Position numbers and translations under genes: made by a program
Shown: positions 30,403 to 43,317 of the stretch, piece by piece
Numbering within the stretch: the stretch's first letter is position 1
How the letters are laid out: each line of letters begins with the position of its first letter
NCBI GenBank assembly: GCA_905160935.1
Contig: CAJHZI010000479.1
Coordinates: 569,459 to 633,458, forward strand
Reading direction: 5' to 3'
Source of the DNA: Enchytraeus crypticus
Taxonomy: Eukaryota > Annelida > Clitellata > Enchytraeida > Enchytraeidae
Length of the DNA stretch: 64,000 nucleotides
Notes under the pieces: model-generated
What the model saw: the letters and a program-made list of their open reading frames with translations, nothing else
The model's database searches: none
Told to the model about the DNA's origin: nothing

Positions 30403-31124
30403 AATTTGCATATTTATTATAGGCATTAAACATTAACAAATTAAATTTGTAGGCACTAGAATGTGGTGTTTTACATAAACATTTATATATTTAATTTAAG
30501 CCCTAAATTGTGGTGTTTTTCGTAAATATTTACACATTTAATTTAGGCAATAGGTTGTGGTGTTTTACATAACATTTACGTATTTAATTTAGTCACTAGC
30601 TTGTGGTGCTTTACGTAAATATTTACATATTTAATTTAGGCACTAGATTGTGGTGTTTTGTACATGAATCTCTGGTAAACCGTTTTAATCTAGTATTTTT
30701 CTTGTAATTTAATAGAACATATACAGTGCCATTCTTTTATATGCACGCCACGAAGAGAACAAAATAAAAATTGCTAGTAATCAACCTGAGCATGCTTATA
30801 AGCAAAACTAAGTCTAGGGCTATTGAAATACATGTATATATATTGTATTGATGCAGGTTTTTAAAAGAAGTCTTGCTATCTTATGCCATATTTAAGTACT
30901 AGCCTATTTTTTCACCTTTTTTATTTGTTCTCGACCAGCACAGTAACAGCAATTGATAAGCATAACAACAATAACATCAAATTAGCGAATATAGCAACCA
31001 TAATATCAATTATAGTGTTCATAGCTTTAATTATCAAGTACACCTATAGCAACTATTGCAGATGAACAAATGTCTAATGGCTTTGGTTACTATATAACAA
31101 AAAAATAATAAAAATATTATCATC

Positions 31125-31495
31125 TTGAATGTTTTATGTGCTGTATATACATGAGACAGGTGCTGTGGGATAGAGTGCTAGATATCATCTTGAATGTTTT
31201 ATGTGCTGTATATACATGAGACAGGTGCTGTGGGATAGAGTGCTAGATATCATCTTGAATGTTTTATGTGCTGTATATACATGAGACAGGTGCTGTGGGA
31301 TAGAGAGCTAGATATCATCTTGAATGTTTTATGTGCTGTATATACATGAGACAGGTGCTGTGGGATAGAGTGCTAGATATCATCTTGAATGTTTTATGTG
31401 CTGTATATACATGAGACAGGTGCTGTGGGATAGAGTGCTAGATATCATCTTGAATGTTTTATGTGCTGTAGATACATGAGACAGGGTGCTGTAGG
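31125..31495. repeat. 65-bp minisatellite
   Basis: Nearly six almost identical units starting ATCTTGAATGTTTTATGTGC. Intergenic after TTYH. Confidence 0.9.
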
Positions 31496-32037
31496 AAAAG
31501 ATCAGCAGCCTCTTCATAGGCAAATGCCGGTCAGTTTTTTATTCTCTAAATAACTGTGTTATCAGAAGTGTTGAACGTTCAAACATGGACTCTGAGGTGC
31601 TTTCTCGTTGCTTGCCACAGTATTTGCTTACTCAGGTCTTGTAAGACACGTGCAGTTTTGCTGATTTGTGATATATGACATATTATATGCTGTATTGTTT
31701 GGACTCAGCAATGAAAAGTTTTAGAATTTCGTGAAAGAAGCCATGACAACTTTTAGTAGAATTAAAATCTGTGCCCGGTGAAATAGACCTAAACAGTTGA
31801 TGAGTCAGAGATTTCTGCTTTGTAACCGATGTTTATAGTAGGCTAAATGTTCAGTTTATGATTTATCCATTGCTGTCTATTGCGATGAACTCTATCCACT
31901 GCGCTTGTCTGCTGGGAGGTCCTAAGAAGAAAACGCACGATCAACCATCTCTCTCTCTATCTCTCTCGTGCTCTCTCTCTCTATCTATCTCTCTCTCTCT
32001 CTCTCGTGTTCTCCTGTTTCACATCTCATTCATTGAA

Positions 32038-32275
32038 TGACTCAGTAGCGCAGTGGTTAGAGCATCAGCTAACATCGATGTTTGAAATTGCCGATTCTGA
32101 GGTGAATGGAACTCTCGTGGGTTCGAATCCCAGCCATGCTGATCTGAGAGTAAAATTTGTTACATTCACTGGACTGATTATACGGAAAATGGTCTAAATT
32201 GCCTAACGGTTTAAACACGTGGTACTAAAAGTGATAGATATCAACATAATTGATCATTTCACTACAATGTGTGTT
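32038..32275 (+). mobile_element. tRNA-derived SINE, family B
   Basis: Starts with a tRNA-like TAGCGCAGTGGTTAGAGCAT A box and GGGTTCGAATCCCAGC B box, followed by a ~150-bp body ending ACTACAATGTGTGTTATTAT. Copies of the same body occur at 13310-13560, 38412-38600 and 39748-39985. Confidence 0.82.
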
Positions 32276-32802
32276 ATTATTTACTATTTATCTCAAATGT
32301 GGCCTTATAAAAAAATTCTAGAAAATGTTCCCTAGACTTCTCACCATCTCTGCTAGCTAGCTCTTAAAAATACGAACCACTTTCTGTTGATTCAATTTCA
32401 GTTGTATCAGATTGACTCTTTACGTCGATTTCGATTTATTAACAAAGCCTTTCTCTAATGCTGTATATTTTATATTGCAGGATGATCTGCCGCCACCTGG
32501 GGTCTGTATATGTGTAGTCTATTCTATTCTATTCTATTCTACTCTATTCTATTCTATTCCATTATATTCTATTCCATTCCATTCTATTCTATTCTATTCT
32601 ATTCTAGTGCACTGCCGTTATAATAATGGGATAATATCGTTTCTTTATACATTGTCTATAAGTATTATTTAATTTGTGTTTTATTTGATAAATTTGATTT
32701 CATTTTTAAACACGTTTTCGTCATTGAAGCCTTTAGGATAAATTCAGAGAGCTGTTCGAGGCCGACGTCAGTGTTTTAAGATTAGAATAATTGAATGAAC
32801 AT

Positions 32803-32854
32803 TAGAGAACTTGACATTGGTGCCCGGGTCTGGGCACCAATGTCAAGTTCTCTA
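32803..32854. other. Perfect 23-bp hairpin with 6-nt loop
   Basis: Left arm 32803-32825 and right arm 32832-32854 are exact reverse complements (AGAGAACTTGACATTGGTGC paired with its complement), loop GGGTCT. The right arm is then repeated twice as a ~33-bp unit to ~32,930. Intergenic. Confidence 0.75.
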
Positions 32855-33334
32855 TCGTTGTTCCAATGTCAATGTCAAGTTCTCTATCGTTGTTCCAATG
32901 TCAATGTCAAGTTCTCTATCGTTGTGGTCATGTTAACAGTACAACACGAGTGTCTACTATCGACAGACAGGAGGGGGAGCGCAGGGCGTGAGAGGAGGGG
33001 GGTATCGTGATGGGAGTATGTAGAGATCATACAGGGGGCGTAAGGGTCATGTGAGATCTGAGACCTTGGTGTAATGATTGACTGGCCGTACAGCTAATCT
33101 GTCAACAGCCATCTTTGCTGTTCTATTTCTGATGTCTATATTTCTTGTATTGATAGATGTTATATTATTCATAAGTCATTCTGCCAGTATTTTCATTAAA
33201 ATGATCGTAGAATATAGTCATAGGCTTGATGGGGGGGGGGGGCTTCAGTTGTTGATATCCCCATAGATCTAGATGGAGAAGAATAATCTTTAATTTTGGC
33301 AGTTTTAATGTTAAGCTCTTATTATACTAATAAA

Positions 33335-33395
33335 GGTTTAACTAATAAGGTTTAACGTCCGTTTCCTCATACAAGGACGATGTCAGGAACGTCAT
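33335..33395 (-). mobile_element. LINE 3' tail fragment
   Basis: Only the last ~60 bp of the LINE tail: reverse complement GTTCCTGACATCGTCCTTGT then TGAGGAAACGGACGTTAAAC. Strongly 5'-truncated insertion. Confidence 0.65.
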
Positions 33396-34329
33396 GTTTA
33401 AATGTCATAAACGTCTTCCGCGAATGGTGGATTTAAAATTTAAAATTCGCTCAGAATCTAAATGTGCAATCTCGTCTATCTGGCATAACTCATAACGTTG
33501 TTTACTCAGAGGTTCCAAAGAGAGGATGATTTGTTAGAAGCCGATAGGCCTCGTGAAGTGTACAACTTATCAACATTTCCTCCTTTCAGAAAACAGTGTA
33601 CACTGATTTGATTAAAAGAGTGTACACTGATTTGATTAAAAGAGTGTACACTGATTTGATTAAAAAAGTGTACACAAAGAATATAATATGAATAGACATA
33701 GCAATATTAGTATCTGTCTTTTAGAACTGTAGGTCAACAATTGTGCTATTGATACCGTGTTGTTTTTAAATTGGATCGTGTGTTTATTTCACGTAGATCT
33801 TGAATTAGACCTGCATTAAATAGTCAAACATATTTATGGTGTAAGCCGGATTTAGGTTTTAACCTAAAATTATATTAAAGTGTTTTAATCCTGAACTAAT
33901 ATTTAGACAGAATATTGAAAATTGATCTTTTTATTAAATATTGCTTGATTTAGGTTTTAACCTAGAATTATACTAAACCTAGAATTATATTAACGTGTTT
34001 TAATCCTGAACTAACATTTAGACGGAATACTGAAAATCTATCTTTTTGTTAAATATTACTTATTATTACTTATTATTAATATTACACATTATTTTATCAA
34101 TTGTTTGGTCTGCAGTGAGAGGTTAAGGGCTTCTCCGGCCTATATAGGTTATCGTGTAAGACAGTAGTGTAAAGCAGAGCAGTAGCGGCTCGCTGTGTTG
34201 TTGTTGCTCTCGTGTATGAGATAATGTTGCGTGGAATCTTACTGCTGGGACGCTTTCTAGTAATCCAAGACTATAATGTATATGCATACTGTTCTATGCA
34301 GCTTCTGACAATTTCATGTAAATGAAATC

Positions 34330-34520
34330 TTACGTCACATATGACGTCATTCTCTAAGCCCTGTGGCCAATGTTTATCTAATTTTACGGTCATGATGTCA
34401 TAGATGACGTCATCCTCTTAGCCCAGTGGCTAATGTTTATCTAATTTAACGGTCATGACGTCAGAAATGACGTCACATCCACTTTGAGAAAATGCTCAAT
34501 ATTTTTCTATAAATAGCCAA
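34330..34520 (+). promoter_or_regulatory. CRE cluster with CCAAT and TATA elements (candidate promoter)
   Basis: Four perfect palindromic CREB/ATF sites TGACGTCA at 34342, 34405, 34456 and 34468, plus TTACGTCA at 34330 and TGATGTCA at 34394. GGCCAATG lies between the first two and AGCCAATG after the last. TATAAATAG follows at ~34508. The spacing reflects a ~60-bp tandem unit repeated about three times. No recognised gene starts downstream; a 72-codon ORF begins at 34551. Confidence 0.5.
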
Positions 34521-34904
34521 TGTTATATAAGTAGCATTTAATTTCTTATTTTGCTAAAATATCTGTACATTTTTAAAATCATGCATCATTTATGTAAAAT
34601 TGGTGATAGTTTGCAGTGTGCGCATTCTTTGGCAGGCGAGGATTTGAACATACGGCAGCTGAATCGTGTGCCAAGTGTGTTACTAAAGTTTCTAAGACCT
34701 TTGCTGTTGTGTGTAACATCTGTTGTACTCTTGTCGATGTGTCTATATATATATATATGCGTGTTGTGATCACTATAATGTTAGATTATTTACCGTCAAT
34801 GTCAGAAGCACTGCGCTTCTCTTGTTATGACCTGTTATGCTCGAGCTACCGTCATCGTTTAATCCACTGAGTAGGCGGCTGTGGAGTATTAGGCTAACAT
34901 GTTA

Positions 34905-35033
34905 GCACTGGTAAGGTTAACGTCAGTTTCCTCACTCGAAAGCGATGTCAGTGACAGGGGAGCCCAGGAATTGAACCCCGAAAATACTGATCCGCTGTCG
35001 AGTGTCTTACCGACATCGCCACTGGCTCCAGAC
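34905..35033 (-). mobile_element. SINE family A
   Basis: Reverse complement runs CTGGAGCCAGTGGCGATGTC to GACGTTAACCTTACC. Intergenic. Confidence 0.8.
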
Positions 35034-35545
35034 ATAGTAATGACATTGTATTGTCAATACTGACATAGTATTGACAGTTTTCTAGAGATATTTTGTGTCA
35101 GTGGTGTTAATTATAATAGTTATTCAATATTTTCATGATACCAAAAACATACAGAGATTTTTAAAATATGTTTAGATGTAAACACTTGACACCAACAACA
35201 TAAGATACAAAAATGTGCGTATAATAAAAATTAGTCAAAAATGTGCACATAGCCTACTGTGCATTAGTTAAAACGGACAATATTTAAAATAGCACCAAAA
35301 TTTGAACAGAATGCATGCCCATAAATCATTGTTATAATAATAATTATAATAATTATAATAATAATTATTATAATAATAGTAATTATAATAATAATAACAA
35401 CCTCCGAAAATTTCCATAACGGTGTCAAGGCAGGTGTCAGGTGTTCGAGACCGCTTTACAGGTTCCTGGCAGGTTTTTATTAATCCTTTTCATGGTTAAT
35501 CACATTTTTGCTATTGATAGCGCTAATCGGCTGCAAGCTCCGATA

Positions 35546-35802
35546 CAAGATTAACCTTCCATGGGCCCAAGGGGATCATTGATGGGTTACCGATCACTTG
35601 GCTCTGTACTCTCTTAGTTCAAATTCAAATCCTGAACGAGTCACTATAGTGTACTATCTTGCACAACAACTAATACATCATAGCAGCCATATGATTTAAT
35701 CCTGAGCTGCTGATAGTGTTATATGTTGTCATGAACGATGTCAGATCTACGTTGACATAGGAATATTATACTGCATTATATAAGTGTATGCTGCCGAAGA
35801 TT
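35546..35802 (+). repeat. 257-bp segment, identical copy at 39251-39507
   Basis: From CAAGATTAACCTTCCATGGG to ATGCTGCCGAAGATT. I found no difference from the copy 3.7 kb away. The first copy continues upstream (35420-35545) into a dispersed repeat also present inverted at 13,570-13,810. Confidence 0.85.
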
Positions 35803-38025
35803 TGAGAGCTCGATGTCGTGATGAACGATGATTACAATGTGGGGTTTATGTGTATAAGACTGGTTAACTCAACTTTTCTATCTATTCTTTTTTCATTGAA
35901 ATCTTTCTTATTGCATTTTATAAAATTGTTATTTCTCGTCTTTCTAACTTAAAACTCGTTGTCTACTTGCTGTGTTTGTAGATGTATGTGTGTGTCTATT
36001 TGTTGTGTGTGTAGATGTATGTGTGTGTCTACTTGTGTGTGTAGATGTATGTGTGTATGATAGTCTACTTGTGTGTGTATTATTATTGTTATTATTAACA
36101 ACGAAAATTTGTATAGTAGTATCATGGCCGAACTCGGTCTTCGAGACTACTTTACAGAAAGAGTTCAATAATAATAATAAGCAAAATAACAATTACATTT
36201 AAATTAATATCTAAACTAGTACAAAAATGTCTACATATGAGTGGAACTTTATACTATCCAGCAACACTCATTCCTGTCTTCAAAATACTTATAATAAACA
36301 TACATACGTATGTAGATGTATGTCTGCGTGTGTAGATGTATATTTGTATATGCTCGTATGTGTGTGTATGTGTGCATGTGTGTTTCGTTCCGGAGTTTTA
36401 AATGAATCACATGTTTTACGCTGTGTGAAACATGTGCAAGAGTGTGAACAATTTAATGTGCTGATATAGCAATGCTAGAACTGATCGTTCAAATGACGAC
36501 GGCAAATCTCTGTGCGTTTAAATGATCAATTAAATGTCAAGTTAAAGAGTTTCGTGTTATAATTTACCAGACAGCATAACTTTAACCCGTGGCACAGGAA
36601 GTAACATAGATCATCACGGATAACTACTTTAGTCTTTGGTTAAACGTAATAGCATGTAATGTCGATAGGTGAACTAGAAGATGATGATGATAGAGTCAAC
36701 AAGATGATGATGATAGAGTCAAGATGATGATGGAGTCAACAAGATGATGATGATAGAGTCAACAAGATGATAGAGTCAACAAGATGATGACGATGATGAT
36801 GATGGTAGAGTCAACAAAATGATGATGATAGAGTCAACAAAAAGATGATGATAGAGTCAACTAGAAGATGATGATATAGTTTTGAGCACAAGTAAATGCT
36901 ATCTGATTTCCGTATTTCATCTCGTGACTTGAGTATAAACACATGGATCTCTGTACATCGCTAAAACCCGGAGTGTTAGCCGTACTGTACAGCCTAATAC
37001 AATAAAATACTGCGTACTTCATACATCTTGATTCAATACAACAGATAATACAATGCAGTATCATGCAGCACAATACATCTTGATTCAATGCAACAGATAA
37101 TACAATGCAGTATCATGCAGCACAATACATCTTGATTCAATACAACAGATAATAATTACAATATAATGCAGTATTATACAATGTAATATATCCTAATTGA
37201 ATGGAATGCAATAGTCTATAAAAGTCATTACGTAACAGCTCACGTGACGACGCTACAGCTGACAGTCGTTTGTTTGCAAACAACGATTTGAATATAGTGA
37301 TAAATACAAATAATACTAATAAAACGTTTCTTAAATTTACATTTACATCGGCATCCGGCGGCAAAACATTTTACCATTTTCTAACTTCTAATGATAAATA
37401 GACACTTTGAAAATGAATATATTGAACATTTGAAATTAAATAATATAGATCAACAACGCAAGAATCACATTTGTTTGCCAACAAACCGTTTCCGACCTTC
37501 ACCTTCTGGTGTCTATTAACCTATTTCCTATTGGCTATGGCATCTGTTTCCTTATTTTCAATTGGCTACAACGTTCGACTTTGACTTAGAACGTCACTTT
37601 TACAAGGTATTCTATACAATACAGCATATAATAGAATGTAATATAGTTAAATTCAATACAACGTAATATACAACAATACAAATATATCTCAATTTACAAT
37701 ACAGCATCATAAAACGTAATAAAATACAACACAATACAATTTTATGACATGAGGCCTAACCTCTGTCATTTTTAAAGTAGAAAAATAAAGCTAGTTCAAG
37801 TATTCAATCAATCAACTAAATAACAAAGACTACTGAGATTTTAGACGTGATAATTTACACTTCAATTGTCTTGACTATCTCATCTTCCATAGCATGACTG
37901 TACTACAATACATTAATTTTAATACTTTGCCTCTTAGTCAACCAATCAAATGAATGCCAGCCACTGATTGACCGCTCGAGATTAAAGGTAACCCGTGTAT
38001 ATAGTGATAAGTGGGCGTGGTTACA

Positions 38026-40418
38026 TTAATGATTGACAGTACTATTGAGACTCAGTCTAGCTAAATAGTCTATGGCATTCGTTAACTCTTCAGGAATCTC
38101 TTGCGTATTGAGACTCTGTAGTTTGTTGCAGATGTCATTAAGCTCCTCCCTCATTGATATAGCCACGCCCTTCTGCTCATTTGAGCTGCTCCCATTGGTT
38201 GAACCTCTCTGAATCATGGTGTATTTCTTTATCTCCTCTCTGATCTGTTTCATAATAATATAATCAGAATCAACTGAAATGAATTAAATCAGAACAAAAC
38301 TAAATCAATCAAATCAAAATCAAATGATATTTATATCGATATTTATCTAAATAATACAGCAAGAATGTCGTAATTGCGTAGGTGTAACGTCATCAACGTA
38401 ATCACGATTTATTGAAGTTTTAAATGACAGATCATGAGGTGAATTGAACCCTCGTGGGTTCAAATCCCAGCCGCGCTGATCTGAGAGTAAAATCTCTGAC
38501 ATTCACAGGAAAATGGAATAAATTGCCTAACGGATATAACATGTGGTATTAAAAAGTGATAGATGTCAACATAGTGATCATTTCACTATAATGCGTGTTT
38601 ACTTTACTTTTAAATTGTTTCTATACCATTGCAGCAGAAGAAAACTATTGTAACTTCAGTGACTATTTCTATATTAGAGTAAGAACTGTCAGAGTCAGTA
38701 CTGTCAGAGTCAGTACTGTCAGAGTCAGTACTGTCAGAGTCAGTACTGTCAGAGTCAGTACTGTCAGAGTCAGTACTGTCAGAGTCAGTACTGTCAGAGT
38801 CCGTACTGTCAGAGTCCGTACTGTCAGAGTCCGTACTGTCAGAGTCCGTACTGTCAGAGTCTGTCAGAGTCAATACTGTCAGAGTCAGTACTGTCAGAGT
38901 CAGTACTGTCAGAGTCAATACTGTCAGAGTCAATACTGTCAGAGTCAGTACTGTCAGAGTCAGTACTGTCAGAGTCAGTACTGTCAGAGTCAGTACTGTC
39001 AGAGTCAGTACTGTCAGAGTCAGTACTGTCAGAGTCAATACTGTCAGAGTCAGTACAGTCAGAGTCAGTACAGTCAGAGTCAACGCTGTCAGAGTCAGTA
39101 CTGTCAGAGTCAGTACTGTCAGAGATGACCTGACTGGGATTTGAACACCCTCGACAAAACCAGCCTCTCAGGCCAGTGTGCTATCCACTAGGCCATCCAC
39201 CGCCACAGTACCTACTGTATATGACTTATAACTTCAGCCTTTCACTTCTACAAGATTAACCTTCCATGGGCCCAAGGGGATCATTGATGGGTTACCGATC
39301 ACTTGGCTCTGTACTCTCTTAGTTCAAATTCAAATCCTGAACGAGTCACTATAGTGTACTATCTTGCACAACAACTAATACATCATAGCAGCCATATGAT
39401 TTAATCCTGAGCTGCTGATAGTGTTATATGTTGTCATGAACGATGTCAGATCTACGTTGACATAGGAATATTATACTGCATTATATAAGTGTATGCTGCC
39501 GAAGATTCGAACAAACTCAAATAAGAGATTGAGTCAGTCAACATTCAGGTTATGACTTGTGAGAGATCAAGTTATTACTTGTATCAGCTTGGCTTTTTGT
39601 CGAACCTATAAACTGTTATAAAAACGGACTCCTAGCAATGTATAACTACAAAGCTTGCTAAAGGCTGCAACTGATGATGAGTAAAGAGATGACCCGCGAG
39701 TTGATAGACAGCTGTTCTAGCTCAGGACCATCTAATAGTCTTCAAATGTCTCAATAGCGCAATGGTTAGAGGTGTAGATAACGTCATGAAGTTTAAATGA
39801 CAGATCCTGAGGTGAATTGAACTCTCGTGGGTTCGAATCCCAGCCGCGCTGATCTGAGAGTAAAATCTCGGGCATTCACTGGACCGGCTATACGGAAAAT
39901 TGACAAAATTGCTTAACGGATTTAACATGTGATATTAAAAAGTAATTGATTTCAACGTAGTTTATCATTTCACTATAATGTGCTATTATTATTATTATTA
40001 TTTTAAAATTACTCCGGATGTAAAGAACCTGGGGTTTGATAAAAACGATTCAAGCAATCGCTGATAACAAACCCCAGGTTCAATGTGCTGAATCGCCGCT
40101 CGGCTACTCGAGGTCATTCAATGTGCTGAATCGCCGCCCGGCTACTCGAGGTCATCAATCGGCTTAAAAGAATTGTTGAAGCAGACTGCATTAAATCTTT
40201 GCAAAGTCATGGAAAGACTATTATTATTATCATTATTATTCAAGTGAGGGGTGTACAAACCTTGAAGATGTTGGACAACTTGTAGTTTTCGATGATGTCG
40301 AACGGCTGATGTGAACGATTCATCTTCCTGACATAATCTCTCAGATATGATATCAACATCATGTCCACTGTTCTACACAAGTCCCTGTTCATCACACCTT
40401 TCTCCTGAACACTGGCTC
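38026..40418 (-). CDS. ANKRD54-like exons 7-8: C-terminal helical region
   Basis: Exon 7 (40418-40261) gives GASVQEKGVMNRDLCRT then VDMMLISYLRDYVRKMNRS, ending KLSNIFK. Exon 8 (38244-38026) gives IREEIKKYTMIQRG, a Ser/Asn linker, then REELNDICNKLQSLNTQEIP and YLARLSLNSTVNH before TAA. These two helical blocks correspond to the end of ANKRD54, which carries its export signal. Confidence 0.85.
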
Positions 40419-43267
40419 CTACATACACACATACATCCATACATACATCCAAACATGTACACATAAACATTTGCACATACAAACAATCATACAAAAGCTA
40501 CAGGCTAAAAGCCAATTTTAACGTCAGTTTCCTACTCGATAGCATGGATGTGACGGGGATAGCACTGGATTTGAACCCTTTACCTACTGATCTGCAGTCA
40601 AACAACTTGCCAACATGCCACTTACTCAGTCCACTATCACATACATGCAGACATTCAGCGCTTCTACACTATCAATAATCGATTTGTTTTTACTTCACTC
40701 CACTCTCAGCCTATTAACCTACATCTCATCTCATTATCAATCAATCAATCAAAAAGAATTTAACGTCCGGTTCCTCGCCATAAGGCAATGTCAGGGACGT
40801 CTCTTTATTGGAATTTAAATTTACTACAGAATATATTGTCAATCCTATAACATAGAAAATCCTATATCATTTTTCCCAGTGTTGTGTCCGGGTCGTTTGA
40901 AGAATTTGACCAAGCGGTGACTGCACGTGTCGTAAAAGGCGACTAAAGCACTAAGATCCATACCAACGTCAGAAAGGGCATTCGGTTGGTGAGCGCCTAG
41001 GCTCCAGTAATTGCCACAAAACTTAAACGAATGGATAAACTTCAAAAGCCTCAGAGGACTGGAGAAAGTCTATTTATATCCCGACCCTGGTTAAACTGGG
41101 ATTTAAGGGAAGATGATGATGATGATGATATCATAGAAAAGGCCAGCAGCTATCATAATATAGCCTTTTCTTGGTAATTAAGAGTAAACAAATAAAACAG
41201 TCAAATTAATAAAATCATTATCATAATCTTCCGTAAAATCCTAGTTTAACTAAGGTCGGGATAAGAATAGAACTTCTCAAATCCTGATATCAGTACATAA
41301 TCATTCAGTCAACTTGATCAGTCAAATAAAGTAAAAAAATTAAATAGTCCAATAAATTACATAAAGTAAATAAATAAAGTAGTCAAATACAATAAAGTAA
41401 ATAAATACAAAAGTAAAATAAATACAATAAACTAAATAAATGAAATAGTCATGTAATTACACTAAAGTAAAATAAAATGGTCAATTAAAATAAAGCAAAT
41501 AAATAAAATAGTCAAATAAATAAAATAAAGTAAATAACTAAACATTCAACTAGGAAGAGTGATAACGAACCATTTTCTAGCAGCATCTTGACAATTTCAT
41601 AGTGTTGAACAGACACCCCTAAACACAATCAATCTCTTGATACACAGTACTCTAAATCAACTAAATCAATCAATCAACTCAATCAATCTCTTGATACACA
41701 GTACTATCAATCAACTAAATCAATCAATCAACTAAATCAATCTCTTGATACACAGTACTATGAATCAACTAAATCAATCAATCAACTCAATCAATCTCTT
41801 GATACACAGTACTCTCAATCAATGTAGTCTGATTGAGTAGATCAATCAACATCAATCAATCAACATCAATTATTCACCAAAATCAATCAGTCAACATCAA
41901 TCAATCAATCAATCAGTCAACATAATCAATCAATCAACATCAATCACTTAACATAATCAATCAATCAGTCATCATAATCAGTAAATTAAAACATTGACAC
42001 ATATGCATTCATAGACACATATATATCCACACATAGATCAATATCCATCAATCAATATATAGAGTGAAGAGAATTAATTAACACAATAAATTATCAGTAA
42101 CAATCTATAAATGCACATTCTAGCCACAACAATATTTAGCCTATTCTTGATTACACAACGCATGTGTTTACACTTCTCTCCTCTTTCACATCTGAGAACA
42201 TTGCAGCCAGCACGTACCCAACCATTGAACGCCGATTACACGACCGAGCCAAATAGCCCGGGTCGTTAAATGTACAGCGAATCAAACAAATAATAATAAT
42301 AATAAAGGTTTGTAACGTCTTTTTCCTCATCCAGGGATGATGTCAGGGACGTCCCCAACAACACACATCACTACAGATCAATTCACCCAGGCCAATCTGC
42401 AAAAGAAATGTGCTGAGAAGTAAGGTCCTAAACGAAAGCCAGTCCGGCGATCAAAAAATGGTCCAGGGTAGATTGATTATGTCAAATCCTGAATCTCTCA
42501 GCATCAGCTACAATCAGCTCACAGACTACGACAACATCGAGCGTAAAACAACGGAAGATATAAGCTGTAGTCGAGCTCTCAACGACTAAATGAACCTCTA
42601 GTGTAACTCACCCAGATGTAGGGCAGTGTTACCAATGATGTCTTTCTGATTAGGATCAGCGCCGTAAGACAGCAACAACCTCACTAATCAATCAAACAAT
42701 CATAAAGTAATGATTAACTCACGGGAAAAATCAATCACTCAATCATAAAGTAGTGATAAACTAGCGGGGCATCAATCAATCATAAAGTAATTATAAAATC
42801 ACGGGGTATCAATCAATCATAAAGCAATGATAAACTCACGGGGCATAAATCAATCAATCATAAAGTATTGATAGACTCACAGGGCATCAATCAATCAATC
42901 AATCAGAAAATAATGATAAACTAATGGAGCATCAATCAATCATAAAGTATTGATGAACTCACAGGCATGAATCAATCAATCAATCATAAAGTAATGATCA
43001 ACATGTAGGGCATAAATCAGTCAACCAGTCACAGAATTACACAACCTTAGAGAACAAATTTTAAACTATTTTGAGGCAAAGCAATTGTTGCTATTTAGGA
43101 GCACCCCACAGCACAATAAATGAGACATAGAGAGAGAGAGAGATAGTGAGAGAGAGAGAGAGGAAAGAGAGAAAGACCGAGACATAGAGGAAGAGAGATA
43201 GTGAGAGAGAGAGATAGAGAGACAGAGAGACACAGAAAGACATAGACAGAGAGACCTAGAGAGAGAC

Positions 43268-43317
<50 letters not shown>

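Larger units (their letters stand above)
30403..38025. other. Intergenic region between convergent TTYH and ANKRD54-like genes
   Basis: Contains a ~60-bp array (30,440-30,660), the 65-bp minisatellite, (CT)n at 31,950-32,010, a SINE B, (ATTCT)n at 32,515-32,610, the hairpin, a ~24-bp array at 33,590-33,675, the CRE/TATA cluster, a SINE A, (AAT)n at 35,335-35,400, the 257-bp duplicate, a GATGATGATAGAGTCAAC array (36,670-36,870) and a ~58-bp array (37,010-37,150). No protein gene recognised. Confidence 0.7.

Noticed and set aside
34616-34870. 84-codon ORF with several Cys residues
   Set aside because: No homology recognised and it overlaps another frame of equal quality; kept only as context for the CRE cluster.
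38595-39128. 177- and 157-codon ORFs on opposite strands
   Set aside because: Both are the 15-bp repeat, divisible by three and stop-free by chance.
40845-41045. ORF with [15 protein letters not shown], also near 6,116
   Set aside because: Translation of dispersed repeat family C.
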